A DNA stretch of 64,000 nt from Bradyrhizobiaceae bacterium (GCA_947481685.1 CANKHA010000001.1:124001-188000), one strand, 5' to 3'. Counted from the first letter of the stretch, positions 44,854 to 54,008 are shown. Notes: a model not told the origin generated them from the sequence alone. Translations and numbers: made by a program.

Positions 44854-45048
44854 ATGCAAGCGGCTCGTATCCCGAAACGCGTTCCGGTCGGGACCAAATA
44901 TGTCATCGAAGGCAAGCCTCGTGGCAAAGGCCAGGTGCATGTCTTCTCGCGCTATCTGGTGTTCCCGGACGGGCGCTGTTTCGACCTGCCGTCCGATGTG
45001 CCTCCCGCGGCGATTCCCCGCCGGCACCGGCGCTCCAAAGCCCACTGA
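44854..45048 (+). CDS. Small basic protein of unknown function (64 residues)
   Basis: A strong GGAGG five bases before the ATG, a full stop and an intrinsic terminator 19 bases later make this a convincing small gene. The 64-residue product is rich in Arg, Lys and Pro (RIPKRVPVGTKYVIEG; HVFSRYLVFPDGRCFDLP), with no membrane segment and one cysteine. I believe similar short proteins occur in Bradyrhizobium relatives, but I cannot assign a function. It is divergent from proA. Confidence 0.7.
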   Translation: MQAARIPKRVPVGTKYVIEGKPRGKGQVHVFSRYLVFPDGRCFDLPSDVPPAAIPRRHRRSKAH

Positions 45049-45066
45049 CCCCTTTTTACGGAATCG

Positions 45067-45093
45067 AAAGCCTCCCAAGCGGGAGGCTTTTTT
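45067..45093 (+). terminator. Intrinsic terminator of the small basic protein gene
   Basis: Perfect 10-base arms AAAGCCTCCC and GGGAGGCTTT with a four-base loop are followed by three more Ts. This is a classic plus-strand intrinsic terminator. Confidence 0.9.
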
Positions 45094-45108
45094 GTGCCTT
45101 GGCCACAA

Positions 45109-45240
45109 GCAAAAACCCCAGCCTCCGGGGGCTGGGGTTGATGGGCGGCCTCTTCGGCTGCCTTCATACTGAGTCGCGTCGCATGGAGACAACGTCGCAT
45201 CCCGGAAATGGTTCCAGCGCTCGGCGGCGTTAACCTTTGG
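45109..45240 (-). ncRNA. Candidate minus-strand small RNA with intrinsic terminator
   Basis: On the minus strand, arms AACCCCAGCC and GGCTGGGGTT (45130-45139 and 45114-45123 on plus) are followed by five Ts, forming a strong terminator with no minus-strand gene ahead of it. Upstream on that strand are a GGCAGCC/GGCCGCC-type hairpin (45144-45162) and a direct ATGCGACG repeat. The gap between the small ORF and the dipeptidase gene may therefore encode a short RNA of about 100-130 nt. The 5' end is unknown, and part of the region may be the leader of the opposite gene. Confidence 0.3.
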
Positions 45241-45288
45241 CCCATGACCGCGATTGATTTGGTTGGTGATTTGCGTTTTGTCTGCCGC

Positions 45289-45957
45289 ATGCACCCCGTC
45301 CTGCGAATCGCCTTGTTGTTGATCTTCTCTGTCGGGCCCGTAGTGGCGCAGGAACGGCCCTCGTCATTTGTTGACGCGGCGACGGTGGTGCCGGGCCTCG
45401 TGGCCGAGATGCGCTATGTCGGTGACAGCAATTTTGTCGGACGGCCTATCGACGGTTACGAAAAGCCGGTCTGTTTTCTGACGAAACAGGCCGCCGAGGC
45501 GCTGGCGCAAGTGGCGCGCGATATCGCGCCGCAGGGATTGAAGTTGAAAGCGTTTGATTGCTACCGGCCGAAACGCGCGGTGGCGCATTTCGTGCGCTGG
45601 GCGCGCGCGATCTCCGACATGAAAAACAAACAAGAGTATTATCCGGACATGGAAAAGACGCGGCTGTTCAGCGACGGCTATATTGCCGCGCATTCCGGCC
45701 ACTCGCGCGGCTCGACCATCGATCTCACGATTGTCGATGCCTCAGGCGAACTCGATATGGGAACGCATTTCGATTTCCTGAGCCCGCGCTCCAATACCAA
45801 CAATCCGACAGTGAGTGCGCAGGCGCACAAGAATCGTTTGTTGTTGGCAGCGGCCATGAGCAAGCGCGGCTTCGCGCCTTACGGCAAGGAATGGTGGCAC
45901 TTCACGCTGCGCGGCGAGCCGTTCCCGAATACGTATTTCGATTTTCCGGTGCGCTGA
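45289..45957 (+). CDS. D-alanyl-D-alanine dipeptidase, VanX/DdpX-like (M15D)
   Basis: A 222-residue exported protein. Signal peptide MHPVLRIALLLIFSVGPVVA is followed by the M15D core with LKAFDCYRPKRAV, the zinc motif SGHSRGSTIDL (His and Asp) and the C-terminal EWWHF (Glu and His). Such enzymes split D-Ala-D-Ala; a periplasmic form points to peptidoglycan-fragment recycling rather than vancomycin resistance, and no vanH/A genes are nearby. Starts at 45208 and 45244 are in frame but place extra polar residues before the signal peptide. Confidence 0.85.
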   Translation: MHPVLRIALLLIFSVGPVVAQERPSSFVDAATVVPGLVAEMRYVGDSNFVGRPIDGYEKPVCFLTKQAAEALAQVARDIAPQGLKLKAFDCYRPKRAVAHFVRWARAISDMKNKQEYYPDMEKTRLFSDGYIAAHSGHSRGSTIDLTIVDASGELDMGTHFDFLSPRSNTNNPTVSAQAHKNRLLLAAAMSKRGFAPYGKEWWHFTLRGEPFPNTYFDFPVR

Positions 45958-45960
45958 GCG

Positions 45961-47091
45961 CTAACGCCCTGCGATCACCATGTCGTCGCGGTGGATCATC
46001 TCGGCGCGGCCGTCAAAGCCGAGAATGTCCGCAATATCGCCGGACGGCTTGCCCTTGATCTTGTCGGCTTCGCCCGCGTCATAAGCCACGAGCCCGCGTC
46101 CGATCTCCGCGCCATCGGGCCCGCGGATTATCACCGCATCGCCGCGCTCGAACACACCGTCGATGCGGGTGATGCCAGCGGGCAACAGACTCTTGCCAGC
46201 GCGCAATGCATTCACCGCACCGGCATCGAGGACGAGCGTGCCCTTGGGCTCGAGTGACCCCGCGATCCATTTCTTCCGCGCTGTCACCGGATTGGCTGGC
46301 GTCAGGAACCAGGTGCAAGGCGCGCCTTTGGTAATCGCCTGGATCGGATGCGCGATCTTGCCCGACGCGATCACCATATGCGTGCCGGCGGTGGTCGCGA
46401 TCTTGGCCGCTTCTATTTTCGTCTGCATGCCGCCGCGCGAAAGCTCGGAGCCTGACGCACCGGCCACGCCTTCGATCTCCGCGGAGATGTGCGGCACCAG
46501 CGGAATGAGTTTCGCCTCGCGTCCCGAACCGGGTGGCGCAGTGTAGAGTCCATCGACGTCCGACAGCAGGATCAGCAGATCGGCGCTCGCCATGGTCGCG
46601 ACGCGCGCGGCGAGCCGGTCGTTGTCGCCATAACGGATTTCGTTGGTTGCCACGGTGTCATTCTCATTGATCACCGGAATGGCTTTCCACTCCAGCAATT
46701 TGGCGATGGTCGAGCGCGCGTTGAGATAGCGTCGGCGCTCTTCGGTGTCGCCCAGCGTCACCAGCAATTGGCCGGCGGTGATGCCAAGGCGGCCGAGCAC
46801 TTCGGCCCAGGTTTTTGCAAGCGCGATCTGACCCACGGCGGCAGCAGCCTGACTGTCTTCCAGCTTGAGCGCGCCGCGCGGCAGTTTCAGCACGCTGCGG
46901 CCAAGCGCGATGGCGCCGGAAGACACCACGATCACGTCGCAGCCGAATTTGTGCAGGCCGCTGATGTCTTCGGCCAGGGATTCCAGCCATTCCTGATGCA
47001 GCCGCCCCCCGGCCGAATCGACCAGCAGGGACGAGCCGACCTTGACCACGATGCGGCGGAAATCGGCGAGGGCTGGGGTTTTGGCGGACAT
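45961..47091 (-). CDS. proB: Glutamate 5-kinase
   Basis: A 376-residue kinase for the first step of proline synthesis. The amino-acid-kinase domain (about 10-265) has [21 protein letters not shown] and VINENDTV, and a C-terminal PUA domain (about 280-360) follows. It is likely feedback-inhibited by proline, as is usual for the family. It converges with the VanX-like gene with a three-base gap and is not adjacent to proA. Confidence 0.95.
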   Translation of the reverse strand: MSAKTPALADFRRIVVKVGSSLLVDSAGGRLHQEWLESLAEDISGLHKFGCDVIVVSSGAIALGRSVLKLPRGALKLEDSQAAAAVGQIALAKTWAEVLGRLGITAGQLLVTLGDTEERRRYLNARSTIAKLLEWKAIPVINENDTVATNEIRYGDNDRLAARVATMASADLLILLSDVDGLYTAPPGSGREAKLIPLVPHISAEIEGVAGASGSELSRGGMQTKIEAAKIATTAGTHMVIASGKIAHPIQAITKGAPCTWFLTPANPVTARKKWIAGSLEPKGTLVLDAGAVNALRAGKSLLPAGITRIDGVFERGDAVIIRGPDGAEIGRGLVAYDAGEADKIKGKPSGDIADILGFDGRAEMIHRDDMVIAGR

Positions 47092-47173
47092 TCTGGGCTC
47101 GAAACAAAGGGCGGTGATGCAGGTTGTCTAGCACGGGGAAACTTGCCCCGTCATGCCTCGGGCTCCGCTTAGA

Positions 47174-47217
47174 GCGCAATCCGGCGAAGTGGGAACCGGT
47201 TCGCCGCAAGGTTGCGC
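47174..47217. repeat. REP-like palindrome upstream of proB
   Basis: GCGCAA and TTGCGC ends flank GGCGAAGTGGGAACCGGTTCGCC, sharing the GGGAACCGGTT core with the elements at 4557, 6727 and 42245. Confidence 0.65.
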
Positions 47218-47231
47218 GATAAATCAACGAA

Positions 47232-47275
47232 TCTAGAGTCCGATCCGATTCAATCTAATCGGATCGGACTCTAGA
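47232..47275. repeat. Perfect 19-base inverted repeat overlapping the antiporter stop codon
   Basis: TCTAGAGTCCGATCCGATT and its exact complement are separated by six bases. The antiporter TAG (47271-47273) lies inside the right arm. In RNA it would form a very stable hairpin at the end of that gene; no T-run follows. Confidence 0.85.
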
Positions 47276-48866
47276 GCGGCAATGGTGAACCTTCGCCGCG
47301 CCGGGAAATCACCACCGCCTCTTCCAGATCCAGTTCACGCTCAAGCCGACGCCGCGCTTCGTCGGTGATGCGTCCCTCGCGCAAGAGATCGAACAGGAAC
47401 TCACGCTCGACCTGCAGGAGTTCGAGTTTCACCTCGCCGACCATCTCGCGCAGCTCGTCGCTGACAAGCTGGCGGGTGCGGTGGTCGTGGCGCGCGCGCA
47501 GCAGCTTGACCACCTCGTCGGGAAACTCCTGCCCTGCCAGCAACTCTTCCAGACGTTTGCGTCCGGCCTCAATGGCGTCGCGGCGCGCGGCGAGTTCTGC
47601 TTCGTGCTCGTTGCTGCGCTCGATGTTGGCGTCTTTGGCAAGCCCGAGCCAATGGATGACCTTCGGCAACATTAGACCCTGCGCCACCAGCGTGACCACG
47701 ATCACGCCAAGGGTCACGAACAGGATCAGGTCGCGATACGGAAAAACCTGTCCGCCGGTAGTGAGGAAGGGGATGGCGAGCGCTGCTGCGAGGGAGACCA
47801 CGCCGCGTATCCCGACGAACGAGAGCAGGAAGGCCCATTGCCAGGGCGGTGCAGGGTCGCGCTTTCTCAGCGATGGGCTGAGCCAGCGCGGCAGATAGAC
47901 CGCGGGATACACCCAGACGAAACGCGCGAGCACCACAATCACGGTGGTGAGCGCCACCGCTGTCAGAAGATCGCTAACGGAGTAAGCCTCGATCCTTCCC
48001 AACAAAGTACGCGCCTGAAGTCCGACGATCAGGAAGATGAAGCCTTCGATCAGGTAAATGATTAAATCCCAGAAGAAGATTCCTTGCAGGCGGGTGGCGG
48101 AGGGAATGAGCAGCGGACCTTTCCAGCTCACGTAAAGCCCGGCAGCGACGGTCGCCAGAACGCCGGAGCCGCCGAAATGTTCGGGCACCCAGTAGGCGAG
48201 GTAGGGCGTCATCAACGAGAGCGTGATCTCGACGCGTGGGTCGCGCGCCCAACGGCGTACGCCCAGGCTGAACCAGCCAACCACAACGCCCCAGGCGATT
48301 TCGCCCACCACGATGGCTGAAAATGTCCCGGCTGCTTCGCCCAGTGAGAACAAGCCGGTCGATACCGCCACGACTGCGAAGCGATAAAGGATCAGCGCCG
48401 TCGCATCGTTGGCGAGGCCTTCACCTTCCAGCACAAGCAGGAGACGGCGGGGCAGGCGCAGCTTGCGCGCGACTGCGAGCGGCGCAACCACATCCGGCGG
48501 CGCGACGATGGCGCCAAGCAGGAAGCCGACCGCCCAGGGCAGGCCGATGAAGTAATGTGCCGCCGCCGCGACGGCGCAGGTGGTGAAAACCACGCAGCCG
48601 AAGGCGAGCAAGAAGATTGGCCGCAGGTTGAAGCGGAATTCGCGCCAGCTCATGGCGACGCCGGCGGAATAGATCAGCGGCGGCAGGATCACCAGCAGCA
48701 CCAGCTCAGGCGCGAGCTCGACGCTCGGCAGGCCGGGAATGAGGGCCAGTCCGATGCCCGCGATCACGAGCAGGATGGAAGGTGCAACGTCGAGCCGCCG
48801 GGCCGCGACGGCCACGACCACAAGCACGGCCAGCAGCAGAAAAAAGATTTGGAGCGTCGCGATCAT
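47271..48866 (-). CDS. Na+/H+ antiporter, CPA1 (NhaP/YjcE-like) family
   Basis: A protein of 531 residues with about 12 membrane helices and a 150-residue charged, helical C-terminal tail. The ion-binding region LLGAIVAPPDVVAPLAV (about 115-131) fits the CPA1 family. It should exchange Na+ or K+ for protons in the inner membrane. The frame runs back to 48971, but that would include a terminator hairpin; the ATG at 48866 starts directly with the first helix and has GGGGA upstream. The stop lies in a perfect palindrome. Confidence 0.88.
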   Translation of the reverse strand: MIATLQIFFLLLAVLVVVAVAARRLDVAPSILLVIAGIGLALIPGLPSVELAPELVLLVILPPLIYSAGVAMSWREFRFNLRPIFLLAFGCVVFTTCAVAAAAHYFIGLPWAVGFLLGAIVAPPDVVAPLAVARKLRLPRRLLLVLEGEGLANDATALILYRFAVVAVSTGLFSLGEAAGTFSAIVVGEIAWGVVVGWFSLGVRRWARDPRVEITLSLMTPYLAYWVPEHFGGSGVLATVAAGLYVSWKGPLLIPSATRLQGIFFWDLIIYLIEGFIFLIVGLQARTLLGRIEAYSVSDLLTAVALTTVIVVLARFVWVYPAVYLPRWLSPSLRKRDPAPPWQWAFLLSFVGIRGVVSLAAALAIPFLTTGGQVFPYRDLILFVTLGVIVVTLVAQGLMLPKVIHWLGLAKDANIERSNEHEAELAARRDAIEAGRKRLEELLAGQEFPDEVVKLLRARHDHRTRQLVSDELREMVGEVKLELLQVEREFLFDLLREGRITDEARRRLERELDLEEAVVISRRGEGSPLPL

Positions 48867-48938
48867 GGATGAGATTTCCCCTGCGCAATCATCCAGGGCT
48901 TGGGCGCTCGCGACAAGGGGAAACGCCGGGCCCATAAC

Positions 48939-48967
48939 AAAATGCCCGGCACAAGGCCGGGCATTTT
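48939..48967 (-). terminator. Intrinsic terminator of the BA14K gene
   Basis: Perfect 12-base arms AAAATGCCCGGC and GCCGGGCATTTT with a five-base loop start 23 bases past the BA14K stop on the minus strand. The T-rich end of the stem serves as the tail. Confidence 0.82.
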
Positions 48968-48989
48968 GCATTTCAGATTTGCTAGATTG

Positions 48990-49595
48990 TTAGGGGCAGG
49001 GATGCCGGAAGCCGTCGTATCCGAGATAGGTTCCGCTCGCCGGATCGTAGGATTGGAAGCGGTTCAGGCAAAAAGCCGCGTCGCCTCCGCCGCCATAACC
49101 GCTGCCGTAGGCATAGTAAGGCGCACCGAGGGCGAGGCCAAGGCCGATGCCGCTGCCCCAACCGTAGCCGCGATTCCAGTAGCCGTAACGATGACGCCAG
49201 CGCCAGTTGTTGTTCGCCCAGCGCCGGTTATTCGCGCGCGAAACGTTGGACCGGTTTGCACGCGAAACATGCATGGAACTGCCACGCGATGCCCGCGCAA
49301 CGCTGGAGGAGCGTCCTGTGTTCATACGGACATTGCCGCCACCATTGCCACGACCACCGCCGGCACGGGCTGCATTGCCGCCCCCACCTCCGCCGCGATC
49401 GGCATTGCCACCGCCGCCGCCCCCACCGCCGCGTTGATCGCGGACCAGCGTGAGAAGGTGGCTGCTGTCGTTATCGCCGGCTGCGAAAGCCGGCTGGATG
49501 CGCGCGACCTGCGCGGAAGCCGGAAGAGCGCCCGCAACGATCATGGCGGTCCCCAGCGCGGCGGCAACAAGGCCACCGGAAAAAATGTGACGCAT
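48990..49595 (-). CDS. Secreted glycine-rich BA14K family protein
   Basis: A 201-residue protein with a signal peptide (cleavage near ASAQ, residue 29), a long Gly/Asn/Arg-rich low-complexity stretch (about 53-150), a Tyr/Gly/Trp segment and the C-terminal BA14K signature CLNRFQSYDPASGTYLGYDG ending in HPC. The family includes the Brucella immunoreactive 14-kDa protein with lectin-like reports. The two C-terminal cysteines may form a disulphide outside the cytoplasm. Single gene with its own terminator. Confidence 0.82.
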   Translation of the reverse strand: MRHIFSGGLVAAALGTAMIVAGALPASAQVARIQPAFAAGDNDSSHLLTLVRDQRGGGGGGGGNADRGGGGGGNAARAGGGRGNGGGNVRMNTGRSSSVARASRGSSMHVSRANRSNVSRANNRRWANNNWRWRHRYGYWNRGYGWGSGIGLGLALGAPYYAYGSGYGGGGDAAFCLNRFQSYDPASGTYLGYDGFRHPCP

Positions 49596-49693
49596 GACAG
49601 AGTCCTAATGTCGGAAGTCGCCTTGGAAAGGAAACGTTCGGCGGCGGGCAGAGTTCCGAAGGAACACGGGAGGTGGACGATCGGTAATCCAAC

Positions 49694-50935
49694 TTACTCT
49701 GCTGCGGTGTGGCCCTGACCGAAGCGGCGCTCGATGTAATCCGCAACCATTTGCTTGAAATCGGCCACCAGTGTCGGGCCGCGCAAGGTCGTGGCCTTCT
49801 TGCCGTCGATGAAGACCGGCGCGGTCGGCTGCTCGCCGGTGCCTGGCAGCGAGATGCCGATATCGGCATGCTTGCTTTCGCCCGGACCGTTGACGATGCA
49901 GCCCATCACCGCGACGTTCAGGTTTTCGACGCCCGGGTAGCGCGTCTTCCATTCCGGCATCGAGACGCGAATGAATTCCTGAATATCCTGCGCGAGTTCC
50001 TGAAACGTCGTGGATGTGGTGCGTCCGCAGCCGGGGCATGCTGCGACGAAGGGCACGAAGGTGCGAAAGCCCATGGTCTGCAGGATTTCCTGCGCAACTT
50101 TCACTTCGACCGTGCGATCGCCATTCGGCTCCGGCGTGAGCGACACGCGGATGGTATCGCCGATGCCTTCCTGCAGCAGCACACCCATGGCGGCCGATGA
50201 GGCAACGATGCCTTTGGAGCCCATGCCGGCTTCGGTCAATCCGAGATGCAGCGCATAGTCGGAGCGCCGCGCCATCTCCCGATAGACCGCGATGAGATCC
50301 TGCACGGCGGACACTTTTGCAGAAAGGATGATGCGGTTTTTCGGCAGGCCGATCTCTTCGGCACGCTCCGCCGACAGCAGCGCCGACTGCACCATGGCTT
50401 CGCGCGTCACCGCGCGCGCCTCCAGCGGCTTCGGCGCGCGACTGTTCTCATCCATCAGGTGCGTGAGCAATTCCTGATCGAGCGAACCCCAGTTGGCGCC
50501 GATGCGCACCGGCTTGTTGTGCTTGATCGCCATTTCGACAATCGCGCTGAATTGCTTGTCGCGCTTGTCCTTGAAACCGACATTGCCGGGATTGATGCGG
50601 TATTTGTCGAGCGCTTCGGCGCAGGCGGGATGATCGGCCAGCAGCTTGTGGCCGATATAATGAAAGTCGCCCACGATGGGCACGTCGATGCCCATCCGCA
50701 TGACGCGCTCTTTGATGTGCGGAACCGCCGCAGCCGCTTCGTCCCGATCCACCGTGATGCGGATGATTTCCGAACCGGCCTGCGCCAGCGCGATGACTTG
50801 CGCGGCTGTCGCAGCCACATCGGCGGTGTCGGTATTGGTCATCGATTGCACGACGATCGGTGCATCGCCGCCGACCGTGACGCGGCCAATCTGCACGGGC
50901 ACCGAACGGTGGCGTGGTTGCGATGTCGCCTCCAT
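49694..50935 (-). CDS. ispG: 4-hydroxy-3-methylbut-2-en-1-yl diphosphate synthase (flavodoxin)
   Basis: A 413-residue iron-sulfur enzyme of the MEP isoprenoid pathway. The N-terminal TIM barrel opens with [20 protein letters not shown], and the C-terminal domain has the three cluster cysteines and Glu ligand in CPGCGRT and [10 protein letters not shown]. The frame extends into the upstream zur-like gene to 51073, but GGGAAG about six bases before the ATG at 50935 sets the start. It begins two bases after the zur-like stop, so it is probably co-transcribed with that gene. Confidence 0.95.
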   Translation of the reverse strand: MEATSQPRHRSVPVQIGRVTVGGDAPIVVQSMTNTDTADVAATAAQVIALAQAGSEIIRITVDRDEAAAAVPHIKERVMRMGIDVPIVGDFHYIGHKLLADHPACAEALDKYRINPGNVGFKDKRDKQFSAIVEMAIKHNKPVRIGANWGSLDQELLTHLMDENSRAPKPLEARAVTREAMVQSALLSAERAEEIGLPKNRIILSAKVSAVQDLIAVYREMARRSDYALHLGLTEAGMGSKGIVASSAAMGVLLQEGIGDTIRVSLTPEPNGDRTVEVKVAQEILQTMGFRTFVPFVAACPGCGRTTSTTFQELAQDIQEFIRVSMPEWKTRYPGVENLNVAVMGCIVNGPGESKHADIGISLPGTGEQPTAPVFIDGKKATTLRGPTLVADFKQMVADYIERRFGQGHTAAE

Positions 50936-50937
50936 CG

Positions 50938-51423
50938 TTACGCTTCCCGGCAGTGCGCGCAGACGCCGTTGATTTCGATCACCGGAGTCTTGGGCGTGAA
51001 GCCTGCCGATTTTGCAGCGGATCGCAGTGTCTCCGCCGCCGCCGCCGAGAGCGCTTCGCCAACCGCGCCGCATTTTTCACAAATCAAAAACACCACCAGT
51101 GCTCCCGTGGCATGATTATGAATGCAGGCGATGAAGGCATTGCGACTTTCGATACGGTGGACCAGCCCATTCTCGCGCAGGAAGTCGAGCGCGCGATAAA
51201 CGGTGATCGGAGCGGGCCGCCCGCCCTGGGTCGCCAGCACGTCGATGATTTCGTAGGCGCCGAGCGGCTTGTGGCTGGCGAGCAGCGCTTCCAGGACCTG
51301 ACGGCGAATCGGCGTTAACCTTTGCCCGCGCGAGGCACAGATGGCCTCGGCCTGCGCCATGGCGTCGGTGGAACACCGGGCGTGGTCGTGGTCGGGCGCT
51401 GGGAACAGTGAAACGGGCGTCAC
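50938..51423 (-). CDS. Fur family transcriptional regulator, Zur-like
   Basis: A 161-residue Fur-family repressor. A winged helix ([27 protein letters not shown]) is followed by a dimerisation domain with [18 protein letters not shown] and a final CAHC. The two CxxC pairs form the structural zinc site; the overall pattern is closest to Zur (zinc uptake regulator). The start is GTG at 51423, supported by GAGG five bases upstream; the longer frame to 51543 has no such support. I saw no clear Zur box in the 150-base divergent gap. Confidence 0.87.
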   Translation of the reverse strand: MTPVSLFPAPDHDHARCSTDAMAQAEAICASRGQRLTPIRRQVLEALLASHKPLGAYEIIDVLATQGGRPAPITVYRALDFLRENGLVHRIESRNAFIACIHNHATGALVVFLICEKCGAVGEALSAAAAETLRSAAKSAGFTPKTPVIEINGVCAHCREA

Positions 51424-51602
51424 AATAGCCTCAAGGCGTTGCCGTATTTGGGGATTGTACCCCCTGTGGCAGATATGCGGAAATTCCGACGAATAGCCGC
51501 ATTGCTTATATTCGGATATGCATATTGCAGTGCAGCATAACACGCCCCATTTTATCGCAAGGGCGATGAGTCGTGATGAGTCGTACTGAGATGGTCATGC
51601 CA

Positions 51603-52385
51603 ATGCTCAAAGGAAAGACCGCAGTCGTCACCGGTTCCACGTCTGGGATCGGCTTGGCGGTCGCGCGCGCCATGGCCCGGGAAGGCGCCAACGTCATGCT
51701 CAATGGCTTTGGCGGTGCGGACGAGATTGAGAATGAGCGCGCCGGCATCGAAAAAGAATTCGGTGTGAAGGCGCTCTATTCTGCTGCCGACATGACCAAG
51801 CCCGCGGAGATCGCCGCGATGATCGCGGAAGCCGAAACCAAATTCGGCAGCGTCGATGTGCTGGTGAACAACGCCGGCATTCAGCATGTGGCGGCGATCG
51901 AGGATTTTCCCATAGAGAAATGGGACGCCATCATCGCAATCAATCTCACGGCCTCTTTCCATACTATTCGCGCTGCCGTGCCCGGCATGAAGAAGCGCAA
52001 ATGGGGGCGCATCATCAATACGGCGTCCGCGCACTCGCTGGTCGCTTCACCGTTCAAGGCGGCTTACGTTTCCGCCAAGCACGGTCTGGTTGGTTTGACC
52101 AAGACGGTTGCGCTTGAACTCGCGACGTTCGGCGTCACCGTGAACTGCATCTCGCCCGGCTATGTCTGGACGCCGCTGGTCGCCAGGCAGATCCCGGATC
52201 AGATGAAGACGCGCAACATGACCGAGGAGCAGGTCAAGCGCGACGTGCTTCTGGCCGCGCAACCGACAAAGGAATTCGTCACGGTGGAACAGGTTGCCGC
52301 GCTGGCGGTTTACCTTTGCTCCGATGCCGCCGCTCCGATCACCGGCGCCAACATCCCGATCGATGGCGGCTGGACCGCGCAGTGA
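51603..52385 (+). CDS. 3-hydroxybutyrate dehydrogenase (short-chain dehydrogenase)
   Basis: A 260-residue SDR enzyme with the NAD motif TGSTSGIG, NNAGI, and the catalytic Tyr-x3-Lys in AYVSAKHGLVGLTK. The C-terminal part (NCISPGYVWTPLV; QPTKEFVTVEQVA) matches D-3-hydroxybutyrate dehydrogenase, which turns hydroxybutyrate from polyhydroxybutyrate breakdown into acetoacetate. The frame starts at 51573; I chose the ATG at 51603, giving the standard MLKGKTAVVTG start. The downstream patatin gene follows after 11 bases. Confidence 0.9.
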   Translation: MLKGKTAVVTGSTSGIGLAVARAMAREGANVMLNGFGGADEIENERAGIEKEFGVKALYSAADMTKPAEIAAMIAEAETKFGSVDVLVNNAGIQHVAAIEDFPIEKWDAIIAINLTASFHTIRAAVPGMKKRKWGRIINTASAHSLVASPFKAAYVSAKHGLVGLTKTVALELATFGVTVNCISPGYVWTPLVARQIPDQMKTRNMTEEQVKRDVLLAAQPTKEFVTVEQVAALAVYLCSDAAAPITGANIPIDGGWTAQ

Positions 52386-52396
52386 ACTGACTCAAC

Positions 52397-53464
52397 ATGA
52401 ATAAACTTTTTTCCTGGGCGCTCGGTGGCGAGTCCGCTCAAGGCAGCCATTCCGAGAAACGCATCAACCTTGCGCTGCAGGGCGGCGGCGCGCATGGCGC
52501 CTTCACCTGGGGTGTGATCGATCGTCTGCTGGAGGACGGCCGCGTCGATATCGACGGGCTGTCCGGTGCCTCCGCTGGGGCGATCAACGCGGTGATGCTG
52601 GCCGACGGCCTGGCGCGCGGTGGACGTGAAGAAGCGCGCAAGCGGCTTGCGGATTTCTGGCGCGCGGCAAGCGTCGATGGCGGATTGTCTCCTGTCCAAC
52701 GGCAGGTGTTCGACCGGTTGTTGACAGCGGATTCCTTCGCTACGGCGCCGATGAACAGCTGGATGCAGTCGATGGGCCGGCTTATGGGCACCGACGTCAA
52801 TCCGCTGAACATAAATCCGCTGAAGCGGTTGATCGAGCGTTTCGTGGACTTTGACGCCATTCGCAGCAGCGGCCGCGATCTCTTCATATCCACCACAAAT
52901 GCCCAGACCGGTGACCTGCGGATCTTCACTGCCGCCGAACTCACACCGGAGGTGGTGATGGCCTCCGCGGCCTTGCCGCCGCTGTTCCGCGCGGTGGAAA
53001 TCGATGGCGAGCATTATTGGGATGGCGGCTATACGTCCAACCCGCCCTTGCTTCCCTTCCTGCAAACCAAAGACAGCGAAGATGTCTTGCTGGTGCAGAT
53101 CTTTCCGGTCCGGCGCGAAGAAACGCCAACGTCATCGCGCGAGATTGCCGGCCGCACCAGCGAGATCGCGTTCAATGCGCCGATGTATGCGGAACTGCGT
53201 GCGCTCGATGCTGTCGATCGCATAGCCACAGAGCAGGGCAAGGGCGCGCGCCGGCTTCGGCTGCATCGCATCGTGCTCGACGAGCGCGAAGTTGCGACCG
53301 ATGCCGCCAGCCGCCTGAACAACCAGTTCGATTTCTTCCAGACGCTGCATGAACTCGGCCGCAACGCCGCCGAGCGGTTCCTTGCGGAGCATTTCGATGC
53401 TATCGGAAGTCACGGCACCATGGATGCCGCGACTGAGGCCGATCAGGAATATGTCCGCGGGTGA
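52397..53464 (+). CDS. Patatin-like phospholipase
   Basis: A 355-residue patatin-domain protein: oxyanion loop GGGAHGAFTWG (about 31-41), nucleophile elbow GASAG (about 57-61) and the Asp of the dyad in WDGGYTSNPPL (about 209-219). It has no signal peptide or membrane helix, so it is probably a cytosolic lipid acyl hydrolase. Bacterial relatives are often encoded next to hydroxybutyrate dehydrogenase and have been tied to polyhydroxyalkanoate granules (inference here). Its end overlaps the macrodomain gene by 14 bases. Confidence 0.88.
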   Translation: MNKLFSWALGGESAQGSHSEKRINLALQGGGAHGAFTWGVIDRLLEDGRVDIDGLSGASAGAINAVMLADGLARGGREEARKRLADFWRAASVDGGLSPVQRQVFDRLLTADSFATAPMNSWMQSMGRLMGTDVNPLNINPLKRLIERFVDFDAIRSSGRDLFISTTNAQTGDLRIFTAAELTPEVVMASAALPPLFRAVEIDGEHYWDGGYTSNPPLLPFLQTKDSEDVLLVQIFPVRREETPTSSREIAGRTSEIAFNAPMYAELRALDAVDRIATEQGKGARRLRLHRIVLDEREVATDAASRLNNQFDFFQTLHELGRNAAERFLAEHFDAIGSHGTMDAATEADQEYVRG

Positions 53465-54008
53465 TCCTCTGATTGCGAAAGTGGGCAAGGCGCGGCTCGA
53501 GATCATCGTTGCCGACATCACCACGCTAGACGTCGATGCCATAGTGAATGCTGCCAACAGCAGTTTGCTGGGCGGCGGCGGGGTCGATGGCGATATCCAT
53601 GATGCAGCCGGGCCGGAACTACTTGCTGAGTGCCGCCTGCTCGGTGGCGCCGAGACCGGCGAAGCAAAAATGACCCTAGGCTATCAGCTGAGGGCGCGGC
53701 ACGTTATTCACACTGTTGGGCCGATCTGGAACGGCGGCAAACGCAACGAAGACGATCTGCTGGCGTCTTGCTACCGCCGCTCATTGGAGTTGGCCGCACA
53801 GCATCGGCTGACGTCGGTTGCTTTCCCCGCGGTCTCCACCGGCGCTTTCCGCTTTCCACCGGATCGTGCCGCCCGCATCGCCATTGGAACGGTCGTGTTG
53901 GAACTGGCGAGCGGACAGTCCAGCATCACGCACGTGATCTTCAGCTGCTTCTCAGAAGAATCGGCGCAGCGCCACCGCACAGCCTTCGCCACACGCGGCC
54001 TGATCTAA
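53451..54008 (+). CDS. Macrodomain protein, O-acetyl-ADP-ribose deacetylase type
   Basis: A 185-residue MacroD/YmdB-type macrodomain with the ADP-ribose site DAIVNAANSSLLGGGGVDGDIH, IHTVGPIW, and AFPAVSTGAFRFP. Such enzymes remove ADP-ribose or acetyl groups from modified substrates. The frame opens earlier, but the ATG at 53451, preceded by AGGA, matches the family's N-terminus. It overlaps the patatin gene by 14 bases, so the two are co-translated or at least co-transcribed. Confidence 0.9.
   Translation: MSAGDPLIAKVGKARLEIIVADITTLDVDAIVNAANSSLLGGGGVDGDIHDAAGPELLAECRLLGGAETGEAKMTLGYQLRARHVIHTVGPIWNGGKRNEDDLLASCYRRSLELAAQHRLTSVAFPAVSTGAFRFPPDRAARIAIGTVVLELASGQSSITHVIFSCFSEESAQRHRTAFATRGLI

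Noticed and set aside
45289-45957. Vancomycin resistance gene cluster
   Set aside because: A VanX-like dipeptidase alone, with a signal peptide and no vanH, vanA or vanRS nearby, points to peptidoglycan recycling.
51424-51602. Zur operator in the gap between the zur-like gene and hydroxybutyrate dehydrogenase
   Set aside because: AT-rich sequence with partial symmetry (ATATGCATATCC region) is present but no convincing Zur box.
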